Positions 8,368 through 18,505 are shown, numbered from the stretch's first letter. The stretch: 64,000 nucleotides of DNA from Actinernus sp. WN-2022 (GCA_030867875.1 JAOWCC010000577.1:85231740-85295739); one strand, 5' to 3'. The notes: generated by a model from the letters alone, not told the origin. Translations and numbers: made by a program.

Positions 8368-10906
8368 TGAAAACACAGTCCACTCTTTCCTCTTACACAG
8401 AGCTTAATTCTGAAGCATTAACAAAGCAGCAGGAGAACATCTTCAGAAACATACTAAAATACAAACTAAACAAAAGTAAAGATGGCTATGTTCAAGCCAA
8501 AAATAAAAGAGGTCGACCAGTCACCCTTGAACTAGTTAGAAAAGCAGAAGTTGGGAGCAGTGAAGCTTCTGCTAGTACCATTAGAGCGAGAAGCACATCA
8601 AATGAGCTCTATACTCAACTCACTTGCCAGTCAGATGCTTCTAATAAAGATAAAGATTTATTGATGCAAAGATCCAGTTTAATATGCAGGGATAAACTTG
8701 GTTATATTAAAGCTGTTGAAAGTGCTGGAATAAAAATCGTAGGAAACTTTCAGCTAGATGTAGACACTGCTACTGCCATTAAACGTGAAGTTCCAAAAGA
8801 AGTATGGAAATTATTAAAGCGCACAATGCAAGAAAGTTTTGGAGTCGATGTTTTTGGAACGGAGAAAAGGTTGAATGAAAGCCTCAAAAAGTCTGAATTC
8901 AGCTATGAATGTGGCAAGTTTCACACTCTTGATTCAAAAGGTTCAATGAAAATGGTTACCTTTTTGAGAATAACTGATTTTAAAGAAGTTCTTATAAAGT
9001 CAGTTGCAGCTCTAAATGAAACTGGTGCTTTCCAATATAACCCAAATAACAGCTGTCAACATTTGAGTTTACTATTTTGTGGTGACAAAGGCAACACATC
9101 CACAAAACTTCTCCTACAATTTATTAATACAGAGAAACACCAATCTCTAAAAACAGCTAAATTACTGGGAGTTTTTGAAGGGGCCAAAGACACAGGAGAG
9201 TGCATTGAGAAAGTATTTGGTCCTGTCATTTCAAATGCACTTGGTGTGTTGAAAAACATAGATGCACTCAAAATTCCATGCCCATGCCCCATTCCCACCC
9301 CCGTACCAGTAACTGCTACTAAATTCAGCCAATCTTCAAATTCTGAACCTACATGTAAAGCATCAAAACTAAAATCAAACCCCTTAACTGATATGCATCT
9401 AGATCCCAACAACAAATTCCAAAGCCCTTCATGCAAGCATTGCAAACAAGTCTTAAAACCAATTAAACAATCTGTATCAACTGAAAAAATATTTTTGTCA
9501 GCAAATGCTGTTTTTGGTGGAGACTGGGAGTGGCTAGCCAGGCTACTTGGTCTCACTGGGCCAAATGGAACATATTTTTGTCTCCATTGTCTAATCAAGC
9601 TGTCAGATGTGCCTAAAGCAATACCTCATGCTCCTCTAATTTTTCAGAAATATAATAATGAGAATGTACCACAACAGAAGTTTGAAAGTAGAAAATTAGA
9701 ACAAATTACACTTCTTTCAGAACAGTTTAAACTGAGTGGTTGCAAGAAGCCTGCTCTTTTTCAAAATTGTGAGCACCCACCCCTTATTGGGGACAAAGGA
9801 GATATCATTGACAGTGTATCCTGTTCACCCCTTCACATAGCCCTTGGCCTAGGTCTAAAGAATTTGAATGCAGTTGAGAAAAAAGCAATTGAATTGGATG
9901 CTGAAGTAAGGGCTTTAGATGGTATTGATACACATGAATTCAAAGAGCTTATCAAGCAAAGAGATGAATTATGCAATGAAATTGAAGCCCTTCTAGAAAA
10001 TGACTCTTCCATAAAAGAAATCATTTGTCTTCAGGAGGAAGAAGCTTCTGCTCTTCAAAGTAATAACTTATGCCATTTTGAAAAGAAGGATGGGAAGTTT
10101 GTTAACAAATCAATGGAATCAGTTGAGGTACGGAAAAAGTCGAGGGGAATAAAAACTGATTTGAACAAACACAAGGTAGAACAACACCAGATTTCTAAGC
10201 ATATTGAAAATAAGAAAAAGAGCTTCAAACTGTACTTGACAGTATCAAAAAAGAAAGGGGTCCATTCAAAACAGAATTTGATTTGACAGTAGAAGGACTG
10301 AAGCTTGAAAGACAAATATATCATTCTGGAGCACTTATTGGCAAAGATGTCCACAAGCTAACCCAGCAAGAAAACTACTGTAAGCTTGCAAATATCTTTA
10401 TGCCTAAGCTAATTAAATCACACTTGGGGCAGAGCGAAATAAGTAGTCATAACATCAAGCAACTCTTTCAAACGAGACTTAAGAAATTTGCCCAATGTTA
10501 TAAGCTATTTACAGAAAACAGACCTCTCTGTCCACATGAAGTAGCAATGTTGGAATTAAGGTGTTCAAGCTATGGTAACTGGCTCCCTGTGAACTTCAAA
10601 GATGAAAGTCTGCCAAGAAAATTCCACATGTTAACATTCCACATCCCAGAAAAGGCCAAGAAAGCATACACTGTTGGAATGGAGACAGAAAATGCCAGCG
10701 AGTCAATCCATCCTTTCTGGAACAAGTGGACAAGGGTGTATGCTACCATTCAAGATAGAGAGGCACAGATGTCACTTGTTGCTCGACAACAGTGGCTTCA
10801 CAGCAATCCCACAGTGCCAGACCTGAGGAAAACAAAGAAGAGAAAATGTTTGAAATGTGGAGAGCCTTCACACTATAAGCGGCCATGCAGAAAATCATCT
10901 TTCTAA
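8367..10906 (+). CDS. RAG1/Transib-type DDE transposase (one frameshift near 10220)
   Basis: Two overlapping frames (8367-10286 and the frame of 10283-10906) form one protein. The second frame is continuous upstream as ELQTVLDSIKKERG, so reading steps back one base at about 10211-10222 (aagaaaaagagc). The core matches RAG1 position by position. D240 (FCGDKGNT) corresponds to D600. D386 (GGDWEWLARLL) corresponds to D708. YFCLHC, 19 residues after D386, corresponds to C727/C730. FHMLTFHIPE keeps the H-X4-H and PE of H937/H942. The E at 10700-10702 (NASES) lies exactly 20 residues after the second His, like E962 (NES). All catalytic and zinc ligands are intact. An AT-hook-like KRGRP lies near residue 50. 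A CCHC knuckle (CLKCGEPSHYKRPC) ends the protein. It would nick and transpose DNA by a hairpin mechanism as RAG1/Transib do. Either a one-base deletion has killed it, or a -1 ribosomal frameshift restores it. Transib versus RAG1-like lineage cannot be resolved by eye. Confidence 0.85.
10846..10890 (+). other. CCHC zinc knuckle at transposase C-terminus
   Basis: C-X2-C-X4-H-X4-C (CLKCGEPSHYKRPC) followed by a basic tail. This knuckle class binds single-stranded nucleic acid in Gag and some transposases. Vertebrate RAG1 lacks it at this position, whereas a cysteine-rich C-terminal tail is known in some invertebrate RAG1-like proteins. Confidence 0.8.
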
Positions 10907-11084
10907 GTCCCTGGTGTAAGAATACACAAGCCGATGCTGCCTAAAAAGCGGCCGGTATGATTGTTTATTTCTTTCACTACAGGGCAAGCTGTGTGTAATC
11001 AAGATTATACATTGTACAATGTATGTCAGAGACTCATGGTCTGTGGTACTAATGAATGTTAAAAGATCAAGAAAATTAAGAAGT

Positions 11085-11275
11085 CAGCTGGTCATGGATA
11101 GCTCAGATGTAGAGCACTTGCTGGTCACGAATGTTGGAGGTCCTGAGTTTGAACCCAGCAGCAGTATTGGGCAGGAATTAACATAAAAGTTGTTGGCTTT
11201 GTTTCCCAACACACCCTTTTCATAAAAGGGAGATGTTATTAAAGTGCAAGTAGATCCATAACATAACATGAATTC
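11085..11275 (+). mobile_element. tRNA-derived SINE-like repeat
   Basis: A polymerase III box A-like TAGCTCAGATGTAGAGC is followed about 45 bp later by a box B-like AGTTTGAACCC, then a tRNA-unrelated body with gggcaggaattaac. Divergent from the SINEs at 24091 and 44402. Ends not defined. Confidence 0.5.
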
Positions 11276-12008
11276 TTTAATTTGCCCTAAATTATATTTC
11301 TGATATATTTCAGTTGTCTAACTTAGTTTTCTTTGAGAGGCAGGAAAAGCAATTAAACTATAATAAAAGCTACCCGAAATAACTAAACTGTATAAACACT
11401 ACATGACCAGCTACCAAAATGTGACATAAATCGCAGTCGCTAACAACTGTAAACTCCTTATCACAAGCAAATGATAATTAGCATATTACAGAATTTAAAA
11501 GAAACCAACATACGATCAAGAGAGCTTCATACCTGATCAGAAATGATGAAATATTCTCGTGTCAGCCATCAGCAACGACAATCCGACTACAGCAACGCTG
11601 CCCAGTGTGCAAAGGAAAACATTTTCTTACAGATGTTAAAATGGTTCTCCTTACAGTTTTCCTTCCACAAAGCCACAATGTCTTGACATTTATAGTACAT
11701 TAATAAAGTTGTTAATAACAAAATTCGGGCGAATTAAATCCAGTGTGAAGCAGTCTCTAAAGAACTTTGCCAATACTGAATAACTTTCAGTTTTGTCTCA
11801 CAGCGTCTCCCAAGCTATCCTGTATCCGGTGTATAATTGCTTACGAAATCAAAACACTTTCAAGCCAGCAGTTCGCACTGGATAACTCTTTGTATTGAAA
11901 ACGCCTGAAAATGGAGTACCTTTCATCACAGAAGTTTTAATCCAGAAAAAAGTTATCTTCTCCATCAGATCAGAAAAGAGTCCCAACTTCATCTGATTCC
12001 TCTCAAGA

Positions 12009-12182
12009 ATGGTGAGAGAATACGAAATTATGACAGTGGTTCTTCTTGTGGTTTCTTGTAGTTCAGTTGTTACACAAAAGTCAAAATCTCCCGTGTTCGT
12101 TCATGTTAATTTCGACGTTAACCTCCGTGACAACTTTTCATGGCAAATACCAAACTCAGTTAAGGCTATGAAGATCCAATAA
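12009..12182 (+). CDS. Small ORF with signal-peptide-like start
   Basis: 57 codons, beginning MVREYEIMTVVLLVVSCSS. The hydrophobic run after a charged start resembles a secretion signal, followed by a short polar tail. No homologue is recognised and no Kozak or splice support was found. It could be chance. Confidence 0.15.
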   Translation: MVREYEIMTVVLLVVSCSSVVTQKSKSPVFVHVNFDVNLRDNFSWQIPNSVKAMKIQ

Positions 12183-12436
12183 ATGCGGCTAAAGTAGGTT
12201 GAAAGTGTCATACAAACATCGCCAGTGACAGTTAACTTTCTCCTCCTTTCGATCGCGCACGTGCGTGAACTAAAAACCAGACGTTGCCACAAACGCTCTG
12301 CGAACAATTATATCCGCTGGGGGTGGTGATGAAATCGAATATCTAATGCGCATGCTTAAACACTAGTCATAACTTCCAAAGGCCAGATTTATGGCGGGCT
12401 CACATTGAAGATTAGTTTGTGAAGGAACCATGCTAG

Positions 12437-13180
12437 CGAATTGCTCGTGGAGCGCTCAAGCGTAAACTGTCATTAGGAGAAAAGGTAATTTTTGAAGTTC
12501 CTGATGAGGGTGATGAGGACGTCGAACAATTCAATGCCGCAGATGACCCGCATACGGAGCTAAGAATGCAAGACCTGGCCGTTATCATAGAAAAAGCACT
12601 AAAAGCATCGGATGCTGCTGCAAAGAGGATGGTGAAACGAGAACTTGAAAGAAATCCCCACTCTTTATATTATAAAGGAGAGAATATTCTGGTCAGGGTT
12701 GCTAAAGCAAGGAAAGCAGTTAAAGGAAAAAAGGCAAGTTTAAGACGTACATGTGAAGGGTGATCTTACAAGCAGATCATATTCATCACAAATACCTAGT
12801 CCAATACGATGGTTCAACTGATCCGTCAGAGTCGATCTGGGTGAAAGTGGACGACATCACCTCTCTCACAAAAGGGGAGGAGAATAGAAGGCAGGAAACT
12901 GCTAGATCTTTATGCAAGAAGTCTGACAACGAATTGGATTTAAATGAATTAAGTGAAGTGGGAGAGACCGTAACAGGCGGAAACGGGTACCTGAGCGTAC
13001 TTGACGAAAGCATTGATGAAATTCTAGCAAACACGAAATTCAGTGGGGACACCGTGAATTTGTATTTTGATTTCCTAAGACAGAAAGGTGAATGGAAAGC
13101 GAGATCATTTTCTTTGGCTTCATCCTACTTTTACCCTTCCCTTATGAGAACCGACGACATACACAAACCACATCGGAAAC
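12437..13180 (+). pseudogene. Integrase C-terminal domain and start of the Ulp1 protease (frameshifted)
   Basis: The frame opens at 12437 (RIARGALKRKLSLGEKVIF). It gives an acidic linker, then KRMVKRELERN and a small beta-rich segment ending HKYLVQYDGSTD and SIWVKVDDITS. This looks like the GPY/chromo-like tail that follows the rve core in Gypsy and Ginger integrases. A one-base loss in the GGG run at 12758-12760 shifts the frame (CEG then VILQADH). After an acidic linker the Ulp1 domain begins: DTVNLYFDFLRQKGEW and SSYFYPSLM correspond to the substrate-side N-terminal lobe of C48 peptidases. A second frame change falls at about 13165-13181. Together with 13181-14314 this was one polypeptide, probably fused to or co-transcribed with the integrase. 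Confidence 0.65.
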
Positions 13181-14314
13181 AATCCACTACGAGACTTTGA
13201 ACATCTAGTAATACCTATTAACTTACCGAAGGAAGATCACTGGTTGCTTGCAGTACTGAGCGTAATTAGCCTATGTATTTATATCTACGATTCCTACGAT
13301 GGTACAGGCGGGGAAACACAGAGAACGGTGTTAAACACTTTAAAGCACAACTTTATAGCAAAAGAAAGGCAGCGTTTAACGGATGACAAGAAAGAGGAAC
13401 TGCACGAAGAAAACTGGACTGAGCAAATTGAGACTTGCCCAAAGCAAACGAACATCACAGATTGTGGGCTATTCACCTGCTTATTTGCCAAGAATCTATT
13501 GAGAACCAACTTTGTGGATTGTAGTTCTACTAAAGGTATTAGTCGTAGTGAAATGGTAAGTGATTTGTGTGAGCTTGCCTCTACTAACCAAAATAAAACA
13601 GCTCTGCCCTCCAGTCTACCAGATTGGCTGTTGTCAGAACCCTACCTTGATAATGACAGCGAGACCGAAAAGTCAAAACTTGCCACTGAAGTTGTCAGTG
13701 CTGGACTAGCTTATCGTCAACCCTCAACACCAAAGGATGGGAATTGCCTGTTCCATGCCATGTGCGACCAACTTGTTCGCCTTAGGATGCCCGCACAGAC
13801 CGCGTCAGAGTTAAGGGCTAGCGTGGTGGAATTCCTTCAGAAAAATCCAACGACCCCTGACGGACACCATCTCAAGGAGTTCGTCGCATATCGTGCCTGG
13901 GAGTCTTATTTAAGGAGGATGTCCCAACCTGGAGAGTGGGGGGACTGGATTACGCTCTGGGGACTAGTCAACATGTTGTCCATTGACGTGGCAGTAGTTT
14001 CCAGATTGGGGAAAACTGGCCTCCGAATAATAAGCCCTCCAACAGGCTATCAGAAAACCGGAAGTCTCGATGGCATGGCCTTGCTTGGCCATGAAGCAGA
14101 GGCCCATTATCATTCTTTAGAGCCCGATTTACTAACGCACAGTGACAGCATCAACATGTTAAAGACGAAATATGGAGAGGGAAAAGTAACAGAAGAAGTG
14201 CGCACTAAATGCAACAAGATGTTTCAGTGCGTTTCAGCAGGGGTGTACGTACATGAGAGCGGAGTCACACAGTGCTATTCTGATGACCAGTCCCTCTGCG
14301 ATTTATGTCAATAG
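13181..14314 (+). CDS. Ulp1-type (C48) SUMO protease fused to an OTU-type protease
   Basis: Reads from NPLRDFEHLVIPIN. Ulp1 catalytic residues are visible: H in EDHWLLAVL, D in IYIYDSYDG, Q in KQTNITDCG and the nucleophile C in DCGLFTC. After about 80 residues comes an OTU domain: DGNCLFHAMCDQL carries the catalytic D and C, and HYHSLEP the catalytic H. The protein ends naturally at 14312-14314. Ulp1 enzymes cleave SUMO or related modifiers, and OTU enzymes cleave ubiquitin chains. Ulp1 and OTU proteases are, from memory, among the accessory domains reported in Ginger1 elements. Here both active sites look intact although the upstream part is frameshifted. No signal peptide or membrane segment is seen. 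Poly(A)-like AATAAA variants follow near 14490. Confidence 0.85.
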   Translation, partial: NPLRDFEHLVIPINLPKEDHWLLAVLSVISLCIYIYDSYDGTGGETQRTVLNTLKHNFIAKERQRLTDDKKEELHEENWTEQIETCPKQTNITDCGLFTCLFAKNLLRTNFVDCSSTKGISRSEMVSDLCELASTNQNKTALPSSLPDWLLSEPYLDNDSETEKSKLATEVVSAGLAYRQPSTPKDGNCLFHAMCDQLVRLRMPAQTASELRASVVEFLQKNPTTPDGHHLKEFVAYRAWESYLRRMSQPGEWGDWITLWGLVNMLSIDVAVVSRLGKTGLRIISPPTGYQKTGSLDGMALLGHEAEAHYHSLEPDLLTHSDSINMLKTKYGEGKVTEEVRTKCNKMFQCVSAGVYVHESGVTQCYSDDQSLCDLCQ

Positions 14315-14573
14315 GAAGAAGACCATCCGGTCTTTTAACCACGTTGATTCCAAGTCGTCGTCGTATACCTTCCGAGTACATTTTGGATAAGGAACGAACA
14401 TGTTTTCCTACATTTACATTATGCTAGTAATTATCCATAGCACATAGAGTATGGTTTGCTAGTGCTTATATTATAATCAGAGTTATGTTCAGTAATAAAT
14501 GTTATCCGCGTTAAATGAACAAGAATGACGTTGAAAATAACTCAAACAAACGCAATACAAGGATGAAATGTGA

Positions 14574-14613
14574 CGGATGATATATTATATATATTATATA
14601 CACACACACACAC
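14574..14613. repeat. AT/AC microsatellite
   Basis: A run of TATATTATATATATTATATA followed by (AC)n, inside the 3' part of the large transposon. Confidence 0.9.
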
Positions 14614-14769
14614 AAGCCTTGTTCAAGCTCATGTTTTTTTACAATGGACCTCTTACTGATTATAGTAATCAACTTATAGATGAGATTAAATAAACAAATT
14701 ACGGAAACCGAGTTCTTAGACAGGAACAAGGCACTGGTCATCAGTGTTTATTCGAGATCCAGGTTTTTT

Positions 14770-14965
14770 TTCTAAGCGAGATATTAACGATTTTCATCAG
14801 AATCACGTGACCTATGATGTCACGTCCTCTGACAGACAGGTGTTGTTTGTTGTGTACCGGTGGTCATTCATTTGTTGGTTTCACACAAACATTGCTTATT
14901 TGGAACGAGATATTAGCGAATTTCATCAGAATCACGTGACCGATGACGTCATATTGTTGTTGTTT
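14770..14965. repeat. Two direct repeats with CACGTG and CRE-like sites
   Basis: GAGATATTA.CGA.TTTCATC followed by AGAATCACGTGACC.ATGA occurs at about 14780 and again at about 14907. Each copy pairs an E-box CACGTG with a TGATGTCA or TGACGTCA. The same pairing is the core of the 128-bp array at 19.4-21.1 kb, suggesting related subterminal sequences. Confidence 0.7.
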
Positions 14966-14999
14966 TTGTTTGTGCTGTTTGTCCTCTTTTCAAGAAAGT

Positions 15000-15189
15000 A
15001 TAAAATTGTTTTAAGTATTCCGGAATTCTACCCTCCATGCCAATCCAAGTCCGTTCCCAAAATTATTTCGGGATCATCTCAGGTACTTGATGGGAGTCAT
15101 TTCCGGTTGGGGATCATTTCGGGCACGATTTGGGGATCATTTCGGGTTCGGGATCATTTGGGGCACGGGATCATTTCGGGTACTGTACA
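15000..15189 (-). repeat. Right terminal inverted repeat of the large transposon
   Basis: Reverse complement of 5294-5478, ending GGGTACTGTACA, then GATC. It retains the same ordered ATGATCCC-type iterations. Confidence 0.92.
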
Positions 15190-15230
15190 GATCCCAGCCA
15201 ACTAACGCCTCGAGTATCGACATTAACTGT

Positions 15231-15755
15231 TTCGAAGCACCGTGTAAAGTACAGGGAACAGCGGCTTCTCGAACTACTGAATCACAAGCGTGAACGAGTC
15301 TTGATATTGGATCAAAACACTTGCAGGAATTATACAAACTGTCTTCTTTGATCGTTTTAAATTGTTAACTCGTTTGAGAAGCTATATCAAACTCTCCTAC
15401 TCGTATATCAAAACACCTCGAACTTAATCTGCTTAATCAAAAACTCTGCTTCGTGTTGCTTTCCGAGCTTTAGTGGTCAGTGTTTTGATATTGTGATCAA
15501 ACACTCGTACTCTTTGTTATTTACTAGCTTCAAATTGAGGGGCGTAAGCTCAAAAGCGAATATTCATTTGATATTTAGCGGCGGATACAGGATTTTGTGA
15601 AAGGGGGGTTGAGCGAGTAGGGGGGAGGAGGAGTTTGCGCAAAAAAATAATTAATTCAAGGTACTCTGAAATGCTATTTACAGTGATGTCCAGAAGTCAT
15701 AGGGAGGGGTTGCAATCCCCGAATCCACTCCCTGGAATCGCCTATGGTGTTTATC
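15231..15755. repeat. Dispersed repeat, copy 1
   Basis: Matches 18506-18968 in the same orientation. It starts at tcgaagcaccgtgtaaagta, includes tcaaactctcctactcgtat, and ends around cctggaatcgcct. It contains gggggttg and cccccgaa segments that could pair. Family not recognised; likely a non-autonomous element. Confidence 0.8.
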
Positions 15756-15859
15756 TGGCTCTTACAGAAACATTACAACAGAGCAATGTTGCGGTATCGG
15801 CACTAACACTGAACTGTTTGCTACTTGAAAGTATTTACCCCCTCGGAAGATTTTTGGGT

Positions 15860-16210
15860 AGGGGTGTGCCGCTGAGACCTCAAAACCCTGAGCCTATCCC
15901 AGACCTAAAAATACCGTTTACCATACCCTATCCCAGACTTCAAGCAAAATATCTAAAACCTATTCCTCACTTGAAGCAAAACATATATATCCTATCCCAG
16001 ACCCAAACCATAGATTCATACTCAATTATACTACGAAAGCCGTTGTTTTGTTTTAATATGGTATTTTAAGCTGAAGTGTGGTCGATAGAGCGCTAAGTAT
16101 GGCATCAACTGCAAGTATATCAAAATCCATACCTTTCCCAGGCCAAAACCGTAAAAAGGATACCCTATTTCAGACCAAGACAGCTCGAAAACAAGCAGTT
16201 TACTTTTTTA
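15860..16210. repeat. Degenerate tandem repeat of CCTATCCCAGACC
   Basis: Roughly ten diverged copies of cctatcccagacctaaaa-like units. No coding signal. Confidence 0.6.
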
Positions 16211-16762
16211 TAATTGTCACGATCATTTGAACATAAATATAAGCAGTCAAAAATCATAAGAAAGGACAGGGTTGAACTCCTAACGTGGCTAATCGCTCTA
16301 CTGAGTTTGGCCGCTCTCTAGTGGAACCCATTAGAGTGTCATTCCCTATAGACTTCTCTTAACTACATTTCACTAGTATTTAAGTTTACTCGAACAGTGC
16401 AGATTGGACTCCTGGTCACAATTCCTGCTCTATATCTTGCCATCTTTCAGATATTTCTTATCCTTGGAGTATGAACTTGATGACATTAATGTCAATCGAA
16501 TCGCCCACTGCGCAGAACCCAATGTTTATAAAATAAAGGAAAACTTCATGTAAATCCAATGGACATGGGGAAACCTTGGTATTTTGATATTCTGAATTTG
16601 GTGATAGTTTGGGTTAGTCACCAGATAACTTTGTCTTTTTTAGTTTTGCAAACTGTTGTCGGTAAACGATGAAATAATCACACGTCAAGTCTGTTTATGG
16701 GCAACTGAGTTCAATTAAGGGAAAGTTTCCTCGGGCAACACTCTTCTAGTTCGTTTGATAGT
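16211..16762. other. No supported gene
   Basis: AT-rich sequence without domain-bearing ORFs or clear repeats. It leads into a 5'-truncated LINE. Confidence 0.5.
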
Positions 16763-17341
16763 AATCTAAGCTGGAAACCCTATGTAAATGAAATATGTAA
16801 AAAGGTAAACAGAAGCATTGGCGTTCTTTCTAAATTACGTTATTATCTAAATGTATACATACTTACCAATCTGTATTATTCCCTTATATATCCTTACCTC
16901 ACCTATGGTTTACTTGTCTGGGGGAATACATATCAGACTTCAACTCGTCCTTTATTTATTCTTCAGAAAAAAGCCCTTCGTATTATCACATTTTCTAAAT
17001 ATGATGCATATTCTACCCCTTTGTTCAAAAAATTGCAAATTTTAAAACTAAACGACTTAGTCCTCTCTCACACTGCTTTATTTATGTATCAATATCACGC
17101 AAATATCCTCCCAACTGTTTTTAGAGATTTCTTTAAACCACTCTCTGAAATCCATCATTATAACACTCGCCTAGCATCCACTTCTTCTTATTATCTTCCT
17201 GCTATTCGAACTAATTATGGTCTATTTAATATTCGTTTTCAAGGTCCAAACATATGGAATTCACTAGACAAAAACCTTAAATTCTTGACTAAATACAAAT
17301 TCAAAAATTGTTTGAATAAAGATCTTATAAGTAAATACTGA
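16763..17341 (+). pseudogene. LINE reverse-transcriptase C-terminus (5'-truncated)
   Basis: One uninterrupted frame from NLSWKPYVNEIC to FKNCLNKDLISKY. It contains the late RT thumb region (LTNLYYSLIYPYLTYG, LVWGNTYQTS) and the L2/CR1/Jockey-type tail (HHYNTRLAS, FQGPNIWNSL). The finger and palm (including the ADD motif) are absent, typical of incomplete reverse transcription. The intact frame suggests a fairly recent insertion. Confidence 0.88.
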
Positions 17342-17665
17342 TCAAATATCTTTTCAATTCGCCTTTTCAATTTCAATTTAAAATATGTATTTTCAGCAGA
17401 TTGTCTTTTATTCGTTGTCCCTGTTACGTTTACGTGTGTCCGTTTCTTGTATTTATTATATAACAAATTATGTACATTGTTTTCGTTCTGACCGCCATAT
17501 CAAATTGCAATCTGAACTTTGTTCCGGTGGCTCAGCTTAGTTTAGCTTTCTAGTTATTCTGAGCCTACCAGTACCAATTATTGAGCTTTTCATTTTTCCA
17601 GTAAACCTGTAACTATTATTAATTCCAGTACGAAATAAAATTTGTTGTTGTTGTTGTTGTTGTTA
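17342..17665 (+). mobile_element. LINE 3' UTR ending in (TTG)n
   Basis: The non-coding tail of the preceding ORF ends at a (TTG)n tract at 17641-17664. Short tandem repeats at the 3' end in place of poly(A) are typical of the L2/CR1 group. Confidence 0.75.
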
Positions 17666-18505
17666 CAAAGGAGTTCTGCAACCGTCAATTAATTGATTCA
17701 TAATTAACTTCATCCCATCAAACAAAAAGAAGGCCTAACTAAAAAAAAATCAATACATTCTACTTGAATGGCACTTACCAGTATCGAGACTTCTGTTCTG
17801 AGCTGCTCCCGTCACTTTCCCAATCATGCATCTATTAATGGTCGATACCTTCTTATTGTGAATGAAAATAAAGAGCTGAGAATTTGACATGACCCAATGA
17901 ACGGTAATGAACTATTCTGTCCCTTTATGCTCTGCAGGAGAAGCAGTGCTCGCGTCAACCGAACGGTGCCTTCTCATTGATTGGTAAAACTATATACTTA
18001 ATGCATCTTTACATGATACAGAGGATCGTTTCACTTTGCTATACTAAGTTCGTGAACCTCAAAATTAGCCAGTTTATTGCCTGATTGTAGAACAGTCACT
18101 GGCTTTTGTTTGATATTATCCAATACCGATTCCCTACGGGAGTTTTTATTAACACTAGCCCCTGATATGTATATATTATAAACAGCAACCTACTTGTGGT
18201 GAGGAACTATGCACTTATATTTCTTCTGGGATATTATTCCGATATTATTCAGAAACAGTTCTGAAGCTCGAGCAAATGAGCAAGGACAGATATCAATGCA
18301 TATTTCCAAAGAATGTCAAGAGAACATAAAGGACAGAACGGGAGACTCGGGGCGTGAGTGGGATATCTTAATTTTACTAAAGTTAATTTTAGAAACCATA
18401 ATTGTTTTACTTTACCATGGTCCGTATTTCCTACGGGCTCATGCAGTTTTGATACTCTGAAAATCTATCTGTTCAAATTAATCCCGAATTACACTCGAAT
18501 CCATC
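17666..18505. other. No supported gene
   Basis: Short ORFs only (for example 18209-18460) with no recognised domain or clear repeat. Confidence 0.5.

Larger units (their letters stand above)
10907..12436 (+). other. Non-coding stretch between RAG1-like gene and integrase tail
   Basis: No domain-bearing ORF. It holds the SINE-like sequence at about 11085-11275 and a 57-codon ORF at 12009-12182. The integrase exon before 7233 (CAT|GTAACG) and the frame starting after tgctag at 12436 are in the same phase. The whole 7234-12436 region could therefore be read as an intron, though both splice sites are weak. Confidence 0.4.
5294..15189 (+). mobile_element. Large Ginger-type DNA transposon (9.9 kb) with a RAG1-like gene inside
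   Basis: Inverted repeats of 185 and 190 bp bound the element. Its ends are TGTACAGTACCC and GGGTACTGTACA, and GATC lies immediately outside both ends (5290-5293, 15190-15193), consistent with a 4-bp target duplication. Because GATC is itself palindromic, it could instead be the tip of a longer TIR. Genes on the plus strand, in order: rve integrase (6247-7260), zinc/F-box gene (7344-8367), RAG1/Transib-type transposase (8367-10906), integrase tail (12437 onward), and Ulp1 plus OTU proteases (to 14314). An rve integrase with TGT...ACA ends and a 4-bp TSD points to Ginger-type transposons, the cut-and-paste relatives of Gypsy integrases. Near-identical TIRs suggest moderate youth, but several genes carry frameshifts. 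Confidence 0.85.

Noticed and set aside
9056..9598. 180-codon minus-strand ORF
   Set aside because: Shadow of the RAG1-like transposase on the opposite strand, no domain.
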